Positions 59,598 to 64,000 of a DNA stretch of 64,000 nucleotides are shown in pieces. Both the position numbers and the translations under genes were made by a program. The stretch is from Stenotrophomonas sp. ESTM1D_MKCIP4_1. Lineage in GTDB: Bacteria > Pseudomonadota > Gammaproteobacteria > Xanthomonadales > Xanthomonadaceae. A model generated the notes under the pieces. It was given only the letters and a program-made list of their open reading frames with translations, searched no databases and had not been told where the DNA came from. Positions within the stretch are counted from its first letter, which is position 1; each line of letters begins with the position of its first letter. The stretch lies in NCBI RefSeq assembly GCF_003086895.1, contig NZ_CP026004.1, positions 2,206,731 through 2,270,730 on the forward strand, read 5' to 3'.

Positions 59598-61508
59598 CGC
59601 CAGCAGTTCCAGCAGGCTGAAGGGCTTGGGCAGCAGGCTCATTCCCGTGCCCAGGAAGGTTTCGCGCACTGCGGCCCGCTCGGTGTAGCCGGTGATGAAC
59701 AGCACCGGCAGCACCGGGTTGATCTCCCGTGAGGCGTCGGCCAGTTCGCGGCCATCCATGCCGGGCAGGCCGACATCGGACAGCAGCAGGTCGAAACCGG
59801 GATCCTGCCGCAGGTGGCGCAGCGCCTGCCGGGCATCGGCGGCCAGGGTGACCTGGTAGCCGGCTTCCGACAGCATCTCACCCACCATCATCCGCACTGC
59901 ATCGGTATCGTCCACCAGCAGGATGCGCTCGGCCTGGCCGCGCGGTGGTGCCGCCAGTTCCGCCGCTGTTTCGGCATGCACCGGCTCGCCCGCAGGCAAC
60001 AGCAGCTCGACTTCGGTGCCCTCGCCCGGCTCGCTGGCGATGCGCGCCAGACCGCCGGACTGGCGGGCAAAGCCGTAGGTCATCGACAGGCCCAGTCCCG
60101 TGCCCTCGCCCTGCGGCTTGGTGGTGAAGAACGGCTCGAACACCTTGTCCAGCAGCGCCGGGGGAATGCCGGGGCCGTTGTCGATCACCTTCAGGCTGAT
60201 ATAGCGGCCAGGCGCCAACTCATTTTCGCGCTGCAGCGTGCAGGCCTCGGCGCGCAGGCGGACCAGGCCACGGCCGGCCAGCGCATCGCGCGCGTTGATC
60301 ACCAGGTTCAACACCACGTTTTCGAACTGGTTGACGTCCGCGATGGCGATCAGCGGCGCATCGCCCAACTCGAATTCCAGTTCGATGTTCTCCCCGATCG
60401 AGCGGCGCAGCAGGTCTTCCAGCGAATGCGTGCGTGCCACCAGGTCGAAGGGCCTGGCATCCAGCGGCTGCTTGCGGGCGAAGGCCAGCATGCGCTGGGT
60501 CAACGCGGCGGCCCGCTGTGCCGAGGCCGCGGCGATGCTGCTGTACTGGGGCACCTTGTCCAGCTTGGACGTGGCGACAGCCAGCTCGATCATGTCCAGC
60601 CCGGAAATGATGGTGGTCAGCAGGTTGTTGAAATCGTGCGCGATGCCGCCGGTCAGCTGGCCCAGCGAATCCATTTTCTGCGCCTGCAAAAGCTCACCTT
60701 CGGTGCGGGTGCGCTCGGCGATCTGGTGGGCCAGCTCCGTCGTGGCGGTTTCGAGTTCGGCGCGCTGTTCGCGGGCGCGCTGGTGGTGCTCGGTCACGTC
60801 TTCCACGACCACCAGCCCATGGCCGGTGCGACGGTCCGGGGTCAGCCGCCACTGCGTATTGCGTATGCCGTTGCGGCTGGATACGGCCAGCACACCCTGC
60901 CAGCGTTCCTGCCGGGCCAGCGCATCCTGCAGGTCCAGGACGAATTCCTTGTCACCGCCCAGCAGGGTAAACAGCGAACCGTCGGCATCCCCCTCACTGA
61001 GCAGCCGCTCGAACGCAGAATTGGACTCGCGCACCTGCAGCTGCTCATCCAGCACGGCGATGGGCGCATTGACCTGGCTGAAGATCTCCTGGAAGCGCGC
61101 ATCCGCATCACGCAATGCCTCTTCGGCCCGCCGCGCACGCAGCAGGCTGCGCAGCGTCGCCAGCAGGACATCGGGATCCACCGGATGGATCAGGTACGCG
61201 TCGGCGCCATTGTCCAGCCCGGTGATCATGTCGCCGGTCGCAATGGACGCAGCAGATACGTGCACCACCGGCAGCAGCTGGGTGCGGGACTGCACGCGCA
61301 GCTGGCGCACCACGTCAAACCCGCTCATGTCCGGCAGATTGACGTCCAGCACCAATGCACCGAAATCTGCACTGGCCAGCCGATCCAGGCCTTCCTGCCC
61401 GGTGCCCGCTTCGCTCACCGTGTAGCCGTGGTGTTCCAGCACGCGCCGCACCGAATAGCGCGTCGCGGCGTTGTCATCCACTACCAGTACATGATCAGAG
61501 TGTGGCAT
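59577..61508 (-). CDS. Hybrid sensor kinase, REC-PAS-HisKA-HATPase-REC
   Basis: 643 residues, cytoplasmic. Receiver 1 has Asp55 (LVLDVNLPD), a PAS domain lies at about 135-250, a coiled coil follows, then the HisKA box with IAHDFNNLL, HATPase motifs (NLVINARDA, DNGPGIPP, GTGLGLSM) and a C-terminal receiver with Asp578 (LLSDVGLPG). Input through the N-terminal receiver suggests it is driven by the kinase encoded just upstream, whose gene overlaps it by 14 bases. It is the last gene of the RsbST-phosphatase-kinase operon. Confidence 0.9.
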   Translation of the reverse strand: MPHSDHVLVVDDNAATRYSVRRVLEHHGYTVSEAGTGQEGLDRLASADFGALVLDVNLPDMSGFDVVRQLRVQSRTQLLPVVHVSAASIATGDMITGLDNGADAYLIHPVDPDVLLATLRSLLRARRAEEALRDADARFQEIFSQVNAPIAVLDEQLQVRESNSAFERLLSEGDADGSLFTLLGGDKEFVLDLQDALARQERWQGVLAVSSRNGIRNTQWRLTPDRRTGHGLVVVEDVTEHHQRAREQRAELETATTELAHQIAERTRTEGELLQAQKMDSLGQLTGGIAHDFNNLLTTIISGLDMIELAVATSKLDKVPQYSSIAAASAQRAAALTQRMLAFARKQPLDARPFDLVARTHSLEDLLRRSIGENIELEFELGDAPLIAIADVNQFENVVLNLVINARDALAGRGLVRLRAEACTLQRENELAPGRYISLKVIDNGPGIPPALLDKVFEPFFTTKPQGEGTGLGLSMTYGFARQSGGLARIASEPGEGTEVELLLPAGEPVHAETAAELAAPPRGQAERILLVDDTDAVRMMVGEMLSEAGYQVTLAADARQALRHLRQDPGFDLLLSDVGLPGMDGRELADASREINPVLPVLFITGYTERAAVRETFLGTGMSLLPKPFSLLELLAAVRAAL

Positions 61509-62364
61509 CGGCGGCCTCCGTCGCCCCGTGCAGCGCTACCGGCAGAATGACATGGAAGGCGGAACCCTTGCCAGGCAGGCTTTCTACTTCCACGCGACCG
61601 CCCAGCAGCTCAGCGAAGCGCTTGCACAGCGACAGGCCCAGGCCAGTGCCGCGCAGGCGCTTCTGCAGTGGGGAATCCACCTGGACGAAATCCTCGAACA
61701 GCGCCGGCAGCAGTTCCGGTGCGATGCCGATGCCAGTGTCGCGCACGGTGAAGCGCACCTCCGTATCGTTTTCCATCGCCGCCGACACCACCACCTGCCC
61801 TTCCGGGGTGAACTTGATGGCGTTGGAAATGTAGTTGCGCAGGATCTGCGCCAGCTTCTTGTCGTCGGTGTACAACATCGGCAGCGGTGCCGGCCCCTCG
61901 AACACCAGGTCGATGCGCTGGTTGCTGTCCACCAGCGGCCGGAACATGCCGCGCAGGGCAGCAAACAGGTCCATCAGGTCGAACCAGGCCGGCGAGATGG
62001 TGATGCGCCCGGCCTCGATCTTGGCCAGGTCGAGCAGGTCGTCCACCATTTCACGCAGTTCGGATGCCGACGCGCTGACAAACCGCACCTGGCGCAGCTG
62101 CTCATCGTTGAGCGGCCCATCGAAACCATCTTCCAGCAACCGCGTCATGCTCAGGATGGAACCCAGCGGCGTGCGGAACTCATGGCTCATGTAGGACAGG
62201 AACCGGCTCTTCAGGTCGGAGACCTCACGCAGCTGCGCGGCCTGCTGGTCGAGCTCGGCATACAGCGCCAGCACGCCCTGGTTGGTTTCTTCCAGCTCGG
62301 CCCGCAGCGCCGCGTTTTCCGCCGCCAGGCGGGCATTCTCTTCCTGCATCGGCTGCTCGCCCAT
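61495..62364 (-). CDS. Soluble histidine kinase of the stressosome-like operon
   Basis: 289 residues. An N-terminal coiled coil (residues 5-48) leads into HisKA with His61 in YMSHEFRTPLGSI and HATPase motifs NYISNAIKF, DTGIGIAP and GTGLGLSLCKR. No transmembrane or sensor domain, so input must come from partner proteins. The ATG at 62364 overlaps the stop of the phosphatase gene (TGATG), with GGAG eight bases ahead. Two upstream GTG codons are alternatives. Its C-terminus overlaps the hybrid kinase gene. Confidence 0.9.
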   Translation of the reverse strand: MGEQPMQEENARLAAENAALRAELEETNQGVLALYAELDQQAAQLREVSDLKSRFLSYMSHEFRTPLGSILSMTRLLEDGFDGPLNDEQLRQVRFVSASASELREMVDDLLDLAKIEAGRITISPAWFDLMDLFAALRGMFRPLVDSNQRIDLVFEGPAPLPMLYTDDKKLAQILRNYISNAIKFTPEGQVVVSAAMENDTEVRFTVRDTGIGIAPELLPALFEDFVQVDSPLQKRLRGTGLGLSLCKRFAELLGGRVEVESLPGKGSAFHVILPVALHGATEAADATL

Positions 62365-63377
62365 CACCACGCTCCCATGCGCAGGGCGACGATGCTCGCA
62401 TCATCGCGCCCGCGGTCGAAATCCCGCTGCAGCACCGCCACCACCAGTGCGGGATGGCGATGCACCAGGCCTGGATAGTCCTGCAGCCGCCAGCGTGACT
62501 GCAGGCCATCGCTGTGCATGATCAGCAGCGTGCCCGCTGCGGCGTGAACGTGGAATGCCTGGGCCTTGCGGTACTGCACGCCCACGATGCCCGGCAGGGA
62601 GGCCAGGCCACGAAAACCAGTGGCATCGGCGACGCCGGCATTGATGTTGCCGATGCCTGCGAACGCCAGTTCGCCGCCTGCCAGTGGCAGCGTGGCCACC
62701 GCCGCCGCCCCGCCGCGGGTGCCACCCATCGCCCGGTGCAGGGCTTCGATGACCGCCGTCGGCATGTCGGTGCCAGCGTCCGATGCGGCACGGGCGCCCG
62801 CCTGCGCGGCATCCGTGGCCGGCAGGCCATGACCCAACCCGTCGATCAGGGTCAGCGTCGCCCGATCGTCAGCGATGGACAGATGCCAGGCGTCACCACA
62901 CGCTTCTTCGCCGCGCATGGCCAGGCGCAGGGCGCCATACGGCGCGTCCACACGCGGGCCGGCGCGCTCGGGGTAGATGCGCGCCACCACGATGCTGCCA
63001 CGCGCGTCGGACCAGCTGTCGAGCACGGTGGCCTGGCGACGCACCGCGCCCAGCCCCAGCCCTTGGCTGCCGCCGGTCGAATAGCCTTCCACCAGCGATT
63101 GCGACAGTACGAACCCCGGGCCGGCATCGACCGTGTACAGCTCGATGCCGCGATGCCCCCGGCCCTGCACGACCGACAGGTGGACCTTGCCGCCGCCTCC
63201 ATGGCGCAGCAGATTGCTGGCCAACTCGCTCGCCGCAAGGGCGACGCGGCCACTGTCGGTTTCGTCAAAGCCGCTGCGCGCGGCCAGCGCAAGCGCCTCG
63301 CGCCGCACCTGCCCGACCTGGGTCGCTTCCTCCACGGCCACGACGCGGGTGACGTGGCCGCTGAAATTCATGTCCAT
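62364..63377 (-). CDS. SpoIIE-type phosphatase with N-terminal HATPase (RsbW/T-like) domain
   Basis: 337 residues in two parts. Residues ~5-140 are a GHKL ATPase domain (ALAASELASNLLRHGGGGKV as N-box, DAGPGF, GSQGLGLGAVRR). Residues ~150-335 are a SpoIIE/PP2C phosphatase (GDAWHLSIADDRATLTLIDGLGHGLPA, IMHSDGL). This is like RsbX, the feedback phosphatase of stressosomes, with an added ATPase domain. ATG 63377 overlaps the RsbT gene by 10 bases; MNFSG at 63371 is the alternative start. Confidence 0.88.
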   Translation of the reverse strand: MDMNFSGHVTRVVAVEEATQVGQVRREALALAARSGFDETDSGRVALAASELASNLLRHGGGGKVHLSVVQGRGHRGIELYTVDAGPGFVLSQSLVEGYSTGGSQGLGLGAVRRQATVLDSWSDARGSIVVARIYPERAGPRVDAPYGALRLAMRGEEACGDAWHLSIADDRATLTLIDGLGHGLPATDAAQAGARAASDAGTDMPTAVIEALHRAMGGTRGGAAAVATLPLAGGELAFAGIGNINAGVADATGFRGLASLPGIVGVQYRKAQAFHVHAAAGTLLIMHSDGLQSRWRLQDYPGLVHRHPALVVAVLQRDFDRGRDDASIVALRMGAW

Positions 63378-63769
63378 TTGGTGATGGTGACCCGCGTTCC
63401 CTGTCCTGGCGCACTGTCCAGCTCGAAGGCATCCACCAGCCGGCGCGAGCCGGAAAGGCCCAGGCCCATGCCCTTGCCGGACGACCAGCCATCGGTCAAC
63501 GCCTGCTCGATGTTGGCGATGCCCGGCCCCTGGTCGGAAAACACAAGGCGCACGCCGCGGCGCAGGCCATCTTCCAGCAACTGCCACTCCATCTGCCCGC
63601 CACCGCCATAGATGACCGTGTTGCGGGCCAGTTCACTGGCGGCCGTCACCAGTTTCGTCTGGTCGACCAGGCGCAGGCCACAGGCCACGGCGGCCTGGCG
63701 CACCGCCTGGCGTGCCAGCACCACGTCCTGTTCGACCCGTACCGGCAGCGTCCCCTGGCGCTCGGTCAT
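63368..63769 (-). CDS. rsbT: RsbT-like switch kinase
   Basis: 133 residues with one GHKL kinase domain: ASELARNTVIYGGGGQM (N-box), FSDQGPGI (G1) and SSGKGMGLGLSGSRRLVDAF (G2), the pattern of RsbT. In stressosomes RsbT phosphorylates RsbS and RsbR, is released on stress and activates a downstream partner. ATGA overlap with the RsbS gene upstream. The neighbouring phosphatase and kinases probably receive the released RsbT signal. Confidence 0.9.
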   Translation of the reverse strand: MTERQGTLPVRVEQDVVLARQAVRQAAVACGLRLVDQTKLVTAASELARNTVIYGGGGQMEWQLLEDGLRRGVRLVFSDQGPGIANIEQALTDGWSSGKGMGLGLSGSRRLVDAFELDSAPGQGTRVTITKWT

Positions 63770-64000
63770 GGCAGCTCATCACTCCGGCGCAGCAGCTTCA
63801 TGCCGCGCTCCACGTTCAATGCCGTGCGCACACCACTCAGGTCGAGCCCAAGTTCGACCAGGGTGATGGCCACGGCAGGCTGCATGCCGACCACCACGGT
63901 GGTGGCATCCATCACCCGCGACAGCGCGGAAATGGTGGCGATCATGCGGCCGATGAAGGAATCGACGATGTCCAGCGAAGAGATGTCGATCAGCACGCCG
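63766..64000 (-). CDS. rsbS: RsbS-like STAS-domain protein (5' end outside window)
   Basis: 78 C-terminal codons are visible. The STAS core reads GVLIDISSLDIVDSFIGRMIA, with the Ser of VDS at the place phosphorylated by RsbT in Bacillus, followed by VVVGMQPAVAITLVELGLDLSGVRTALNVERGM. As in stressosomes, RsbS forms the shell core with RsbR. The start lies right of base 64000, where an RsbR gene is expected. Stop overlaps the RsbT start (ATGA). Confidence 0.88.
   Translation of the reverse strand, partial: GVLIDISSLDIVDSFIGRMIATISALSRVMDATTVVVGMQPAVAITLVELGLDLSGVRTALNVERGMKLLRRSDELP

Noticed and set aside
1..64000. Prophage, insertion sequence, CRISPR array, tRNA or rRNA genes
   Set aside because: I saw no transposase, integrase, phage structural gene, regularly spaced direct repeats with spacers, or tRNA-like cloverleaf with conserved arms in the window; the repeats present are REP-type palindromes.

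Overview
GC-rich DNA, densely coded on both strands, with protein families and repeats typical of the Xanthomonadaceae. The best fit is a Stenotrophomonas chromosome. The main reason is the many intergenic GTAG-headed short palindromes, which match the SMAG-type REP repeats described in that genus; the four large TonB-dependent receptors and tight ATGA-overlapped operons agree. I see no rRNA, tRNA, CRISPR array, prophage or complete insertion sequence. This looks like ordinary chromosome, with one stretch (42-49 kb) where genes are decaying or the assembly has errors.

Layout. 0-2.2 kb: a membrane EAL phosphodiesterase (cut by the left edge) and a fasciclin protein. 2.2-8.3 kb: a six-gene operon (alcohol dehydrogenase, secreted hydrolase, MFS pump, cupin, carboxymuconolactone decarboxylase-like protein, unknown) divergent from a LysR regulator. 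8.4-13.4 kb: a second LysR gene divergent from a three-subunit periplasmic dehydrogenase (Tat-exported small subunit, GMC flavoprotein, triheme cytochrome c). 13.4-17.3 kb: a chloroperoxidase-like hydrolase, a Fic enzyme with its own palindromic operator, and two exported or membrane proteins. 17.4-28.2 kb: an extracellular PHB-depolymerase-like esterase, a TonB receptor, an alpha/beta hydrolase, a MaoC hydratase, a CrbS-type transporter-kinase, its LuxR-type response regulator and an acyl-CoA ligase. Two ACCTAGGT palindromes link this set, which can be read as one ester or polyhydroxyalkanoate scavenging system. 28.4-36.5 kb: a TonB receptor, then a probably Fur-controlled operon of DUF4198 protein, seven-EF-hand protein, ApbE-DUF2271 fusion and hemoglobin-type TonB receptor.

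36.6-39.8 kb: an MFS gene divergent from a NemR-like regulator, whose operator is repeated in front of a DJ-1/PfpI gene. 39.9-50.1 kb: small signalling and stress genes (GAF plus degenerate GGDEF, BLUF photoreceptor, receiver protein, isochorismatase-like hydrolase, DUF72, zinc alcohol dehydrogenase, DUF421, SDR). Three interrupted genes lie here: an NAD(P)-binding SDR (frameshift), a small protein coupled to the zinc dehydrogenase (frameshift) and cho (in-frame amber). 50.1-53.1 kb: an overlapping four-gene cassette of acyl-CoA dehydrogenase-like protein, PIG-L deacetylase, NodS-like methyltransferase and family-2 glycosyltransferase. 53.2-59.5 kb: exonuclease III, an epimerase divergent from an XRE/MmyB regulator, a HAD phosphatase, a siderophore receptor with a Fur-like promoter and a small exported protein. 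59.6-64 kb: a stressosome-like operon, RsbS (cut by the right edge), RsbT, an ATPase-SpoIIE phosphatase, a histidine kinase and a REC-PAS-kinase-REC hybrid.

All functions come from reading the translations and motifs by eye. No database search was run.
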